From: Actinophytocola oryzae
GTDB lineage: Bacteria > Actinomycetota > Actinomycetes > Mycobacteriales > Pseudonocardiaceae
Length of the DNA stretch: 64,000 nt
Direction of reading: 5' to 3'
NCBI RefSeq assembly: GCF_004364325.1
Contig: NZ_SOCP01000002.1
Location: forward strand, 248,001 to 312,000
Shown here: piece after piece, positions 1-12,100 of the stretch
Layout: every line of letters starts with the position of its first letter
How positions within the stretch are numbered: the stretch's first letter is position 1
Notes under the pieces: model-generated
The model's input: the letters and a program-made list of their open reading frames with translations, nothing else
Told to the model about the DNA's origin: nothing
Databases searched by the model: none
Made by a program: the position numbers and the translations under genes

Positions 1-3000
1 CGCCAGCCGTTCCCGGCCGCCGCCGCGGGCGGGCCGAACCGGGCGGGTGTCAGCTCGTTCGGCTGGTCCGGCACCAACGCGCACGTGATCGTCGAGCGCG
101 CGGAGGAGGCACCGGCACCGGCCGTGTCCCGGCCGTGGCAGGCACTCACGATCTCCGCCGCCGGCACGGCGGCGCTGCGCCAGACCGCCGCGCGGCTCGC
201 CGAGCACCTGGCGGACAACCCGGCGCTCGAACTGGCGGACGTCGCCTACACCACCCAGACCGGCCGCGCGTCGCTGCCGCTGCGCGCGACGGTCGTCGGC
301 CGCGACGCCGCCGACACCCTGGACCGGTTGCGTGCCCTCGCCGCCGGACTGGCGGACGGCACCTCGGCCGGTACCGAGACGCCGTCGACCAGCCAGCGCG
401 TCGGGTACCTGCTGCCGGGCACCGACGAGGTGTGGCCGGGAGCGGTCGAGGAGCTGTACCGCGCGGAGTCCGCGTTCGCCGCCGCCATCGACGACTGCGT
501 GACCGCCGCCGGTGACCTCGGTGTCGACCTGTGGGCGGAGCTGAACGGCGGCCGGTCCGCGCTCGGGGCGTTCGCCGTCGAGTACGCGCTGGTCGCGCTG
601 CTCGGCTCGTGGGGACTGACCCCTGCGGCCGTGCTCGGGCACGGGACCGGCGAGTACGTGGCCGCCTGCGTGGCCGGGGTGTTCGACCTGGCAGGAGCGC
701 TCCGCCTGGTCGGCCTCGACGCGACACGCGGCGTCGACGAGGTGGCCGGGGAGATCGCGACGCTGTCGCGGACCGGCCCCCGCGTCCCCGTGCTCACGCC
801 GTCCGGCGAGCTGCTCAGCGAGGTCCAGGCGGTCAGCCCGTTCTACTGGGCCGAGCGCCGCTGCCGGCCGACCGCGCTCACCGGCGACAAGCCGGGTGGG
901 GACGCACTGCGCCAGCTCGCGCGGCAGGCGGGCGTGCTCGTCGAGGCCGGTCCGGGGCAGGCACTGGCCGACCTGGCCGGTGAGCACACCGAGCTGCCCG
1001 CCGTGCCGGTCATGCCGGCGCGGGACGCCGAGGCGGCCCGCCCGGCCTGGCTGGCCGCGATCGGACGGCTCTGGGAGCTGGGCACGACCGTGGACTGGAC
1101 GGCGGGTCACCCCGACCTGCGCAGGCCCGTGACGCTGCCGACCTACCCGTTCCAGCGGACCCGGTTCTGGCCCGAGGTCAGGGAGAGGCAGGAGAAGCAG
1201 GAGGCGCGGCCGGTCGCCACACGGGGCATCCGGCACCACACGCCGACCTGGCGGCGGCACGACGCGCTCGCCGCGTCCGCGCCTGCCGGGCAGCTGCTGG
1301 TGTTCGCCCCCGAGGGCGTCTTCGGCACACGGCTGGTCGCGCAGGCCGCCGCCGCGGGCCACGACGCCGTGCTCGTCCAGCCGGGCACCACGTACGCCCG
1401 GCAGGACGGCGTGTTCACGATCGACGTCACCAAGCCCGCGCACTACCTGCGGCTGCTGGAGGAGGCGGTCACCGACGGCGGTGCGCTGCGCGTGGTGCAC
1501 GCGTTCGGCACGCACGGTGGCGCCTGGGACCTGGAAGCCGCGCTGGACAACGGTTTCTACAGCCTGCTGTGGCTCGCGCAGGCACTGGGCCGCGCCCTGG
1601 CCAACCGGGACGTCGAGCTGGTGGCCGCGGTCGCGGACACGTTCGACGTGCTCGGCGGCGACGCGACCAACCCGGTGCCCGCCACCGTCGCGGGCGTGTG
1701 CCGGTCGATCGCCACCGAGTACCCGAAGGTCCGGGTCCGGTGCGTCGACCTGGTGTCCGGTGTGGACGCCGGGGACCTGGCGGGCCAGGTGCTGCGGGAG
1801 GTCGACCTGCTGGCCGCGGCCGAGCCGGGCGCGGACGAGGTCGTCGCCTGGCGGCGTGGCCGCCGCTGGGTGCGGACGTTCGAGGAGACCACGCTGCCCC
1901 CCGCCGAGGAGGAGCAGGTCTGGCGGCGCGGTGGCACCTACGTCATCACGGGCGGCACCGGTGGGCTCGGGCTGATCATGGCGCGGCGGCTCGCCCCGCT
2001 CGGCGTGCGGCTGGCCCTCGTCGGCCGGACCGAGCTGCCCGAGGAAGCCGGGTGGGACGAGTGGCTCGCGGGCCACGACCCGGACGAGAAGGTCAGCGCG
2101 ATCCTGCTGGCCGTCCGCCAGCTGCGGGCGGCGGGCGCCGAGGTGGCCACGTTCGCGGCGGACGTCAGCGACACGGACGCGGTCAAGCGCGTGCTGCACG
2201 CCGTGCGCGAGAAGTTCGGCAGGGTGCACGGCGTGGTCCACGCCGCGGGTGTGCCCGGCGCGGGCCTGCTCGCCGCGAAGGCCAAGGACGACGCGGCCGC
2301 CGTGCTCGCCCCGAAGGTCGGCGGCACGCTCGCGATCGCCGAGGCACTGCGCGACGACCCGCCGGAGCTGTTCGCGCTGTACTCGTCGTCGGCCGCCAGC
2401 ATCGGTGGCTTCGGTGAGGCCGACTACTGCGCGGCCAACGCCTTCCTCGACGCGTTCGCCGCGTCGTCGACCGGGCACGTCGCGGACAAGGTCGTCTCGG
2501 TCGCCTGGGGTGCCTGGCAGTTCGACGCCTGGCAGTCCGTGACCCTGGCGGGGAACCCGGCGCTGGAGATGGTCCGCCAGTACCGCGACGAGTTCGGCAT
2601 CACCGAGGAAGAAGGCCCCGACACCCTCACGAGGGTCCTGGCGGCCGGTACCCCACAGGTGCTCGTGCTGACCAAGCCGCTCGCGGACGTCGTCGCGGAC
2701 CTCGCGGCACTGACCAACCCCGACGGCGAGCTGGCCGCACCGACCGCCGGCGGGCAGCGTTTCCCGAGGCCGGACCTGCGCACCCCGTACCTCGCGCCAC
2801 GCACGAAGGTGGAGCGGCGCGTGGCGGAGGTGTGGCAGGACAGCCTCGGCATCGAGCAGGTCGGGGTGCACGACCCGTTCTTCGAGCTCGGCGGCACCTC
2901 CCTGGCAGGCATCACCGTGGTGAACCGCCTGTCCAAGGAGTTCGGCGTCGAGCTGGCCGCGGCCTCGCTGTTCGAGCGGCCGACGGTCGCCCAGTTCTCC

Positions 3001-3138
3001 GAGCTACTCGCGGTACCCGACAACGACGACACAACGGCGCCCCCGCCGTCGCAAGTGGACAACAGTGCCGCGCGTGGGGAGCGCCGCAGAGCACGAACCG
3101 GGGCCGCCGCGGTGCGCGCCAGGAAAGCCCGAAGGTGA
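1..3138 (+). CDS. PKS-A: type I polyketide synthase, left-truncated; [KS end]-degenerate AT-KR-ACP
   Basis: The reading frame is open from the first base, so the start is outside the window. The first residues are the C-terminal end of a ketosynthase (SSFGWSGTNAHVIVE). An AT-like region follows (about bases 400-1020). Its nucleophile motif reads GHGTGEY: the codon at 643-645 is Gly where GHSxG needs Ser. About 100-130 residues including the HAFH histidine are missing, so it should be inactive. A structural/post-AT stretch (LPTYPFQR) leads to an intact KR (about 1930-2650; TGGTGGLG nucleotide motif, Tyr in ADYCAAN) and an ACP whose phosphopantetheine Ser is codon 2899-2901 (GGTSL). The tail is Arg/Ala-rich, like a docking end. 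No DH, ER or TE is seen after the AT remnant. PKS-B starts 10 bp after the stop, so the two are one operon. The KR predicts a beta-hydroxy intermediate; the extender must come from elsewhere. Confidence 0.95.
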   Translation, partial: RQPFPAAAAGGPNRAGVSSFGWSGTNAHVIVERAEEAPAPAVSRPWQALTISAAGTAALRQTAARLAEHLADNPALELADVAYTTQTGRASLPLRATVVGRDAADTLDRLRALAAGLADGTSAGTETPSTSQRVGYLLPGTDEVWPGAVEELYRAESAFAAAIDDCVTAAGDLGVDLWAELNGGRSALGAFAVEYALVALLGSWGLTPAAVLGHGTGEYVAACVAGVFDLAGALRLVGLDATRGVDEVAGEIATLSRTGPRVPVLTPSGELLSEVQAVSPFYWAERRCRPTALTGDKPGGDALRQLARQAGVLVEAGPGQALADLAGEHTELPAVPVMPARDAEAARPAWLAAIGRLWELGTTVDWTAGHPDLRRPVTLPTYPFQRTRFWPEVRERQEKQEARPVATRGIRHHTPTWRRHDALAASAPAGQLLVFAPEGVFGTRLVAQAAAAGHDAVLVQPGTTYARQDGVFTIDVTKPAHYLRLLEEAVTDGGALRVVHAFGTHGGAWDLEAALDNGFYSLLWLAQALGRALANRDVELVAAVADTFDVLGGDATNPVPATVAGVCRSIATEYPKVRVRCVDLVSGVDAGDLAGQVLREVDLLAAAEPGADEVVAWRRGRRWVRTFEETTLPPAEEEQVWRRGGTYVITGGTGGLGLIMARRLAPLGVRLALVGRTELPEEAGWDEWLAGHDPDEKVSAILLAVRQLRAAGAEVATFAADVSDTDAVKRVLHAVREKFGRVHGVVHAAGVPGAGLLAAKAKDDAAAVLAPKVGGTLAIAEALRDDPPELFALYSSSAASIGGFGEADYCAANAFLDAFAASSTGHVADKVVSVAWGAWQFDAWQSVTLAGNPALEMVRQYRDEFGITEEEGPDTLTRVLAAGTPQVLVLTKPLADVVADLAALTNPDGELAAPTAGGQRFPRPDLRTPYLAPRTKVERRVAEVWQDSLGIEQVGVHDPFFELGGTSLAGITVVNRLSKEFGVELAAASLFERPTVAQFSELLAVPDNDDTTAPPPSQVDNSAARGERRRARTGAAAVRARKARR

Positions 3139-3148
3139 GGAATCTCCG

Positions 3149-6100
3149 ATGACCAGCGAACCTACACCGTACGACTCGGGAGAGGACGCCGGCGCAGAAG
3201 ACCTCGCCGGTGACATCTCTGGCGACATCGCCATCGTCGGCGTCGCGGGCCAGTTCCCCGGCAGCCGCGACGTGCGCGAGCTGTGGCGGAACCTGCGTGC
3301 CGGCAAGAACCTGATGACCCAGTTCTCCGACGAGGAGTTACGGGCTTCGGGTGTGTCGGACGAGCTGCTCGACGACCCCACCTATGTCCGCGTCGGCTCG
3401 ATCCTCGACGACGTCGACAAGTTCGACGCCGGCTTCTTCGGCTACGCGGCACGGGAAGCGCAGGTGATGGACCCGCAGCAGCGGCTTTTCCTGCAGAACG
3501 CGTGGCACGCGCTGGAGGACGCCGGCGTCGACCCCGACCGCGCCAAGGGCGCGATCGGTGTCTTCGCCGGTGCCCAGCTGTCCACCTACATGGTGAACAA
3601 CATCGCGCCGCACCCCGGCCTGATCGAGAACACCGGCATGGTGTTCGTGGGGCTGGGCAACGACAAGGACTCCCTGCCGACGCGGGTGTCGCACGCGTTC
3701 GACCTGACCGGCCCGTCCTACGGCGTGCAGAGCTACTGCTCCACGTCGCTGGTCGCGGTGTCCGCGGCGTGCAGCAGCCTCGTGATGGGGGAGTCGGACT
3801 ACGCACTGGCCGGTGGCGTCGCCGTCACCGTGCCGCAGCGGGTCGGCTACCTGTACGTCGAGGCGGGCATGTCCTCACCGGACGGCATGTGCCGCGCCTT
3901 CGACGCCGAGGGCAAGGGCACCCCGCTCGGCAACGGCGTCGGCGTGGTCGTGCTGCGCCGCCTCGAGGACGCGCTCGCCGACGGCGACCGCGTCTACGCG
4001 GTCATCCGCGGCTGGGCGGTCAACAACGACGGCTCGATGAAGGTCGGCTTCACCGCACCCGGCGTGCGCGGCCAGGCCGGTGTCGTGGCCGAGGCGCTGG
4101 CCGCGGCCGGGCTGTCCCCGGCCGACATCGACTACGTGGAGGCCCACGGCACCGGCACCCCGCTCGGCGACGCCGCCGAGATCGCCGCGCTGCAGCAGGT
4201 CTTCGACGTCGAGGAGGTGACCAGGGTCCGGGTCGGCTCGGCCAAGACCAACATGGGCCACCTCGACCGGGCCGCGGGTGTCACGGGCCTGATCAAGGCG
4301 TCGCTCGCCATGCACAACCAGGTGATCCCGCCGACGGTCAACTACGCGACCCCCAACCCGCAGCTCGTGCGGAGCAAGGGCCGCATCGAGGTGGTCACGG
4401 AGCTGACCCCGTGGGAGCGCAACGACGAGCGGGTCCGCAGGGCAGGCGTCAGCGCGTTCGGCATGGGCGGCACCAACGCGCACGTGGTGCTGGAGGAGGT
4501 CACGCCTGTCGACCGCGAGGACCGGGAGGACGCCCGTCCGCACCAGGTGCTGGTCTGGTCGGCACGCACCGCCACAGCGGGCACCGCCGCGACCGAGCGG
4601 CTCGCCGCCACCCTGTCCGACCTGGCCGCCGGTGAGGTCACCGACGGGGGCGCGGTCGAGCTGGCCGACGTCGCCTACACGCTGCAGGTCGGCCGCAAGG
4701 TCTTCCACGAGCGCAGGGCGGCCGTCGTCGCCGACGCGGCCGACGGCGCGACCGCGCTCGGCACCGACGCCGCACAGCGCGTGCTGACCCGGTCCGACGC
4801 GAGCACGAAGCGGCCGGTCGGGTTCCTGATCGCCGGGGTCGGCGAGCACTACAAGGGCATGATCGGTGGGCTGTACCGCAGCGAGCCGGTCTTCCGCGCG
4901 GCCATCGACGAGTGCGCGGCGATCTTCCGCGCCGAGCTGGGCAGCGACCCGCTGGCCGAGCTGGTCGCCGACGAGAAGTCGAACGGCGCGGACCTCGCCC
5001 GCCTGCTCGGCCGCACCGCCCCCGGGGAGGACGAGTCCACCTCGGCCACCGAGGTGGTCCAGCCCGCGGTCTTCGCGGTCGACTACGCACTGGGCAAGCT
5101 GCTCATGGCGTGGGGCATCGAGCCGAGCATCCTCGCCGGGTACAGCGTCGGCGAGTTCGCCGCCGCCGCACTCGCCGAGGCGCTGACGCTCGACGAGGCC
5201 GCCCGCCTGGTCTCGGTGCGCGCCAAGCTGATCGCCGGACTGCCCGCCGGTGCGATGGCGGCCGTCCCGCTGTCCGTCGCGGAACTCGGCAAGCTGGTCG
5301 GCGCACCCGCCGACCTCGGTCTCGACGTGGCCGCGGTCAACGGCACGCAGATGATCGTGGTGGCCGGTCCCGTGGCCGCGGTCGAGGACCTGACGAACCG
5401 CCTGGCCGAGCACGACGTGCCGTGCCGGCGGCTGCGCACCGCGCACGCGTTCCACTCGCGCATGCTGCGCCCGGTCGCCGACGAGCTGACCGCGTGGGCA
5501 CGGGAGAACCTGTCGCCGAAGGCACCCAGGATCCCGTACCTGTCCAACGTGACCGGCGCGGTCATCACCGAGCGCCAGCTGCGTGACCCCGGCTACTGGG
5601 CCGAGCACATGTGCCGCACCGTCAAGTTCGCCGACATGCTGGCGACGCTGCTCGCCGAGGGTGAGCCGGCGCTGGTGGAGATCGGGCCGGGGCAGTCGCT
5701 CGGCGCGATCACCCGCAACCACCCGGACTGCCCGCCGAACCGGTGGCCGCTGCTGGTCCCGACGCTGCCCGCCGAGGCCGACCCGCGCGCGGACACCGAG
5801 GTGCTCGCCGAGGGCCTCGCCAAGCTGTGGCTGTCCGGTGTGGACATCGACTGGCACGCCTACCACGAGGACCGGCTGCCGAGGAAGGTGTCGATCCCGA
5901 ACTACCCGTTCGAGAAGCAGAGCTACTGGATCGACCCGCCCGCCGCCGCACCCCGGCAGAGTGTGCAGGCCCCCGCCGTGCTGGCGGCAGCGCCGGTCGT
6001 CGAGGCCAGCGCGGACGACAACGCGCGGTTCTGGGGTCCGGTCTGGGCGCCGACGCCGCTCGGCGTGCCGGACGGCACCGCGCCGACCGGTCCGGTGTGG

Positions 6101-9100
6101 ATCCTGACCGACGGCCACGGTGTCGGCGAGGCACTGGCCGCCCGGTTCGCCACCGACGGCCGACAGACCGTCGTGGTGCGACGCGGCGAAGCCCTGGCGG
6201 AGGGTCCTCAGTGGACGATCCGGCCGGGTGAGGCCGAGGACTACGAGCGGCTGTTCACCTCGGTCGGCGCACCGAGCGAGGTCGTGCACCTGTTCGGCCT
6301 CGACGACGGCGACCCGCGCCTGCTCGGCTTCGACAGCGTGTGCCGGCTGACCGCGTTGCTGGGCAGCGAGGTCGCCGACCCGGTGCGGATCACCGTGGTG
6401 ACCTCCTCGGCGCGGCCGGTGCTCGACACCGACGTGCCGGACCCCCACCGCGCCACCGTGTACGGCGCGTGCATCGTCGCGAGCCAGGAGTTCGCCGGGC
6501 TGCTGGTCCGCTCGGTCGACGTCACGCTCGGGGACACCCCGTCCTCGATCGCCGCGGGGCTCCACGCGGAGTCACGCGTCGCGGACGCCGCGAACGCCGT
6601 GGCACTGCGCGACGGCACCCGCTACGTGCTCGACATGCGCCCGACCCCGGCCACGGACAACGTGCCGGTGCCGGTCAAGGCGGGCGGTGTCTACCTGATC
6701 ACCGGTGGGCTCGGCCCGGTCGGGCGACTCATGGCCGGGCACGTCGGTGCCGGTGGCGAGAACACGATCGTGCTCGCCGGGCGCAGCGGCCTGCCGCCGG
6801 AGCAGGAGTGGGACGCGCTCATCGCCGAGGGCGACACGCGTGCCGAGCGCCTCCTCGCGGTGCGGCAGCTGCGTGAGGGCGGTGTCCGCGTCGAGGTGGC
6901 CGCGGCCGACATGACCGACGAGACGGCCGTGCGCAGGCTCGTCGACGACCTGTTCACCCGCCACGGCAGGCTCGACGGCGTCATCCACCTGGCCGCCAAC
7001 ACCGACCCGAGCACGTTCGGGCCGATCACCGAGCTGCGCCCCGACCAGGTCGACGCGCACTTCGGCGGCGGCAAGATCGACGGCACCGTGGCACTGGAGA
7101 CGGTGCTCGCCGACTACGACGTCGAGTTCGTGGTCCTGTTCTCGTCGATGTCCGCGGTGCTCGGCGGTCTCGGGTTCGCGCCGTACGTCGCCGCGAACAC
7201 GTTCCTCGACACCATTCCCTACCGGCACCGCGACGACGCCACCCGCTGGGTCGCCATCAACTGGGACACCTGGGCGGCCACCGCGGCCATGATCGACGAC
7301 GGCGGCATCGGCGACCTCGGCGCCACCATGGTCGAGTACTCGATGTCCGAGCAGGAGGCGCTCGACGCGTTCGACCACGTCCTGGCACACCCGCTGCCGA
7401 GGACCACGGTCAGCGCGGGCGACCTGCCGCAGCGGACCAGGCAGTGGCTGGTCAAGGACATCACCGAGGCCACGTCGTCGTCGGGGGTGCGCCTGCCAAG
7501 GCCGGACCTGCCCCAGGACTTCGTGCCCGCGACCAACGACCTCCAGCGGCTGCTCGCCGGGGTGTGGGAGGAGATGCTCGGCATCGACCGGGTCGGTGTG
7601 CGGGACAACTTCTTCGACCTCGGCGGCACCTCGCTCATGGGCCTGCAGCTGGTCAAGAAGATGCAGAAGGCGTCGGGTGCCACGGTCTCCGCGGTCAACC
7701 TGTTCGAGGCGCCGACCGTCCACGCCATGGCCCTGCTGATCGAGAGCAAGGGCGGCTCCGCCACGCCGAAGCCGGCCGAGAAACCGGTCGAGAAGAAGGT
7801 GGAGACACCCGCGCGGGCGGCGGTCACCACCGCGCCGCGCGGCGACGAGTACGGCGACAAGATCGCGATCATCGGTCTCTCCGGCCGGTTCCCCGGCGCG
7901 AACGACGTCGGCCAGTTCTGGCGGAACCTGTCCAACGGCGTCGAGTCGGTCACCACGTTCTCCCCGGAGGAGCTGCTCGACGCCGGTGTCTCGCCGGACC
8001 TCGTGAACGCGCCCAACTACGTGCCCAAGCGGCCCGTGCTGGACAACATCCGCGAGTTCGACGGCGCGTTCTTCGGCTACAGCCCGCGCGAGGCGGAGAT
8101 CACCGACCCGCAGCACCGGCTCTTCCTCGAGGTCTGCTGGGAGGCACTGGAGGACGGCGGCTACGGCACGTCGGACGGCCGGGGCCGGGTCGGCGTGTTC
8201 GGCGGCAGCAACATCAGCACGTACATGATCCGCACGCTGATGGCGTCGAAGACCACCGACGTCGGCGAGGTGGACGCCTACCAGTTCATCATCGGCAACG
8301 ACAAGGACTCGCTGACCACCAGCATCTCCTACAAGCTGGGGCTCACCGGGCCGAGCTTCACGGTCCAGACGTTCTGCTCGACCGCGCTCGTCGCCACGCA
8401 CCTCGCCTGCCAGAGCCTGCGCCACAACGAGTGCGAGCTGGCGCTGGCGGGCGGTGTCTCCATCCACGTCCCCGACCGCGTCGGTCACCTCTACGTGCCG
8501 GGTGGGATGGAGTCGCCGGACGGCAAGGTGCACACGTTCGACGCGGACGCGCAGGGCACGATGTTCGGCGACGGCGCCGGGGTGGTGCTGCTGAAGCGGC
8601 TGTCCGACGCCGTGCGCGACGGGGACACCGTGTACGCGGTCATCCGCGGCTCGGCGGTCAACAACGACGGCTCGCTGAAGGTCGGCTACACCGCGCCGAG
8701 CGTGGTGGGCCAGTCCGACGTGGTCGCCGACGCCATGGCCAACGCGGGCGTCACGGCCGAGGACATCGGCTACGTCGAGGCACACGGCACGGCGACCCCG
8801 CTGGGCGACCCCATCGAGGTGGCCGCGCTGACCAGGGCCTTCGGCGACACCGAGCAGAAGCAGTACGTCCCGATCGGCTCGGTGAAGACCAACATCGGCC
8901 ACCTCGCCGCCGCCGCGGGCATCAGCGGTCTGATCAAGACCACGATGGCGTTGCGGCACAAGCAGATCCCGCCGAGCCTGAACTTCAACCGGCCCAGCCC
9001 GGAGATCGACTTCGAGAACAGCCCGTTCTACGTCAACACCGAGCTGTCCCCGTGGGAGTCGCGGGGCGGCAAGCCCAGGATCGCCGGGCTCAACTCGCTC

Positions 9101-12100
9101 GGCATGGGTGGCACCAACGTCCACATGATCATCGAGGAGGCACCCGCCCCGGCCGAGCCGGCCGTGACGCAGGAGTCCCCGGACCGCCGCTACGAGCTGA
9201 TCAGGGTGTCCGGGCGCAACGCCGCCTCGGCCGACCAGTCCGTGCGGCAGCTGGCCGACCACCTGGCCCGCAGGCCGGACGTGCCCCTGCGGGACGTGGC
9301 GAACACCCTGCACCTCGGGCGCGAGACGTTCGAGCACCGCAGGGCGTGGGTCACCGACTCGATGGCCGAGATCGTCGCGACCGCGGGTGGCGCCGACCGC
9401 GCGCTGCCGCCGGGCGTGCTCACCCGCGCCGAGCCCAACCGGGCCCGGCCGGTGAACTTCATGTTCGCCGGTGTCGGCGAGCACTACCCCGGCATGATCG
9501 TCGAGCTGTACCGCAGGGAGCCGCTGGTGCGCTCCATCGTGGACGAGTGCGCGGCGGTCATGCGGGAGGCGCTCGACGTCGACCTGCTGCCGCTGCTCAC
9601 CGCGCCGAGGAGCGCGGGTGGCGGCCAGGACTCGGCGCTGCTCGCCATGCTCGGCCGCTCGGCGGAGGAGACCGACCCCAACCGGGAGGCGTTGCGCCGC
9701 ACCGAGATCGCGCAGCCCGCGGTGTTCGTCGTGGAGTACGCGGTGGCCAGGCTCCTGATGAGCTGGGGCATCCAGCCGTCGGTGATGCTCGGCTACAGCC
9801 TCGGCGAGTACGTCGCCGCGTGCCTCGCCGGTGTCCTCCCGCTCGCCGACGCGCTACGGCTGGTGGCGTTCCGCGCCGACCTCATCTCCCGGCAGCCCGC
9901 CGGTTCCATGCTGGCGGTGCCGAGGTCCCCGGAGTGGCTGACCGACCGGTTCGGCGACCTGGGCGAGATGGGCATCGACATCGCGTCCGTGAACGGCCCG
10001 GAGATCACCGTCCTCGGCGGTGAGCCGCAGGTGATCACCGACTTCGCGGCCCGGCTCCAGCGTGACGACGTGCCGAGCACGAAGCTTCTGACCACGCACG
10101 CGTTCCACACGAGGATGCTGGCGCCGCTGGCCGCCGAGCTGACCGCGTGGGTGAAGGAGAACCTGCGGCCGAGGGCACCCCGGCTGTCCTACATCTCCAA
10201 CGTGACGGGGAAGCTGGCCGACGAGGCGCTGGTGACCGACCCGGAGTACTGGGCACGGCACATGTGCTCGACGGTGCGCTTCGCCGACGGTCTCGCGCAG
10301 CTGCTCGCCGACCAGGACCCGGCACTGCTGGAGATCGGGCCAGGCCAGTCGCTCTCGGCGATGACCAGGGTGCACCCGGACTGCGCACGCGAGCGATGGC
10401 CGCTGGTGACGGCGACGCTGCCCGCCTCGGCCGACCCGCGCCCGGACGACCGGACGATCACCGACGCGCTGGCCGTGCTGTGGCTCGCCGGTGTCGAGAT
10501 CGACTGGGCCGCCTACCAGAACGCGCGCCCGGTCCGCCGGGTGCCGCTGCCCACCTACCCGTTCCAGCGCCAGGAGTACTGGCTCGCGGGCGAGTCGACC
10601 CAGGCCGCCCCGGCCACGGTCGCGACGTCCGCGACACCCGACGCGGCCAGCGCGCTGACCGGGTTGCCCCTCCTGCCGGAGGAGCAGTGGGTGCACACGC
10701 CGGTGTGGCACCAGACCGCGCCGCGTGCCGGTGCGCTGCCCTCGGCACGCTGGCTGGTGTTCACCCACGAGCCTGCCGAGGAGCTGCGTACGCGGCTGAC
10801 GGCGAGGTTCGAGGCGGCGGGCGGCAGCGTCGTGCTGGTCCGGCCGGGCGAGGCGTTCGCCTCGACCGCCGACGGCTACGTCGTGCGGCCGGGGGAGAGC
10901 GCGGACCTGCGTGCGCTCCTGCGTGAGCTGCGCGACGGCGCGGGACTGCCCGAACGGGTGCTGCACCTGTGGACGGTCGCGCCGCCCGCGGAGCTGGACC
11001 TCGACGTGGTGGACACGGGCGTCGCGGTGGGGCCGCACAGCATCATCGCCCTCGCGCAGGCGGCGAGCGACGTGGGTGTCGAGGGCTACACGATCGACAT
11101 CGTCACCTCGGGCTTCTCGCCGGTGACCGGTGCCGAGCGGATCCGGCCGGAGGTCGCCACGATCCTCGGTCCGGTGCGGCTCGTCCCGGTCGAGTACTCG
11201 GGGGTGAGCTGCCGGCTGATCGACCTCGACCCCGCCGAGCTGGCCAACCCCGCGCGGGTGGTCCCCTCGGTCGTGGCCGAGATCGGTGACCCCGAGGTGA
11301 TGAGCCTGGTCGCACTGCGGGCCGGGCGGCGCTGGCTGCTCGACTACGAGTCGGTGCCGGTCGCCGACGACGGTACGAGCCTGCTGCGCGACAAGGGTGT
11401 CTACCTGATCACCGGTGGCCTCGGCGGCATCGGTCTCGCCATGGCCGAGCAGCTCGCCGTCGCGTGCGAGGCACGGCTGGTGCTGTTCGGCCGCACGGGT
11501 CTGCCGCCGCGTGACACGTGGGACGCCGTGCTGGCGAGCGACAAGACCGGAGCCGAGGTCCGCAGGCGCCTGGAAGGCGTGAAGCGGGTCGAGGAGCTGG
11601 GTGCCGAGGTCCTGGTCGTCACCGGTGACGTGGCCGACCGGGCGGACGTCGAGGCCGCGGTGAAGGCCGCGACCGGGCGGTTCGGTGGCCTCGACGGCGT
11701 GCTGCACGCCGCGGGGGTGCCGGGTGTCGGCCTGATGCAGTTCAAGACCAAGGCGGAGATCGAGAAGACCCTCGCGCCGAAGGTCGCGGGCACGCTCGCG
11801 CTCGACGCCGCGCTGGCCGACCACGAGCTGGACTTCCTCGTCCTGTTCTCGTCGATCACCTCGGCGACCGGCGGTGGTCCCGGCCAGGTGGACTACTGCG
11901 CGGCCAACTCGTTCGTCGACGCGTTCGCCCACGCGACGTCCCAGCGGTCCGACGGTCGCCGGACCGTCGCGATCAACTGGGGCGAGTGGGAGTGGAACGG
12001 TTGGGAGGCAGGGCTTTCCGGGTACAGCCCGGAGGTGGCCCAGTTCTTCCGGGACTACCGGGCGGAGTTCGGCATCCCCTTCGCGGCGGGCTGGCGCTCG

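Noticed and set aside
6572..9484. 970-codon open frame on the - strand opposite PKS-B
   Set aside because: It is antisense to conserved KS and AT motifs, has an Arg/His/Val/Gly-rich composition and no domain resemblance. Long antisense frames are expected in DNA of this GC content.
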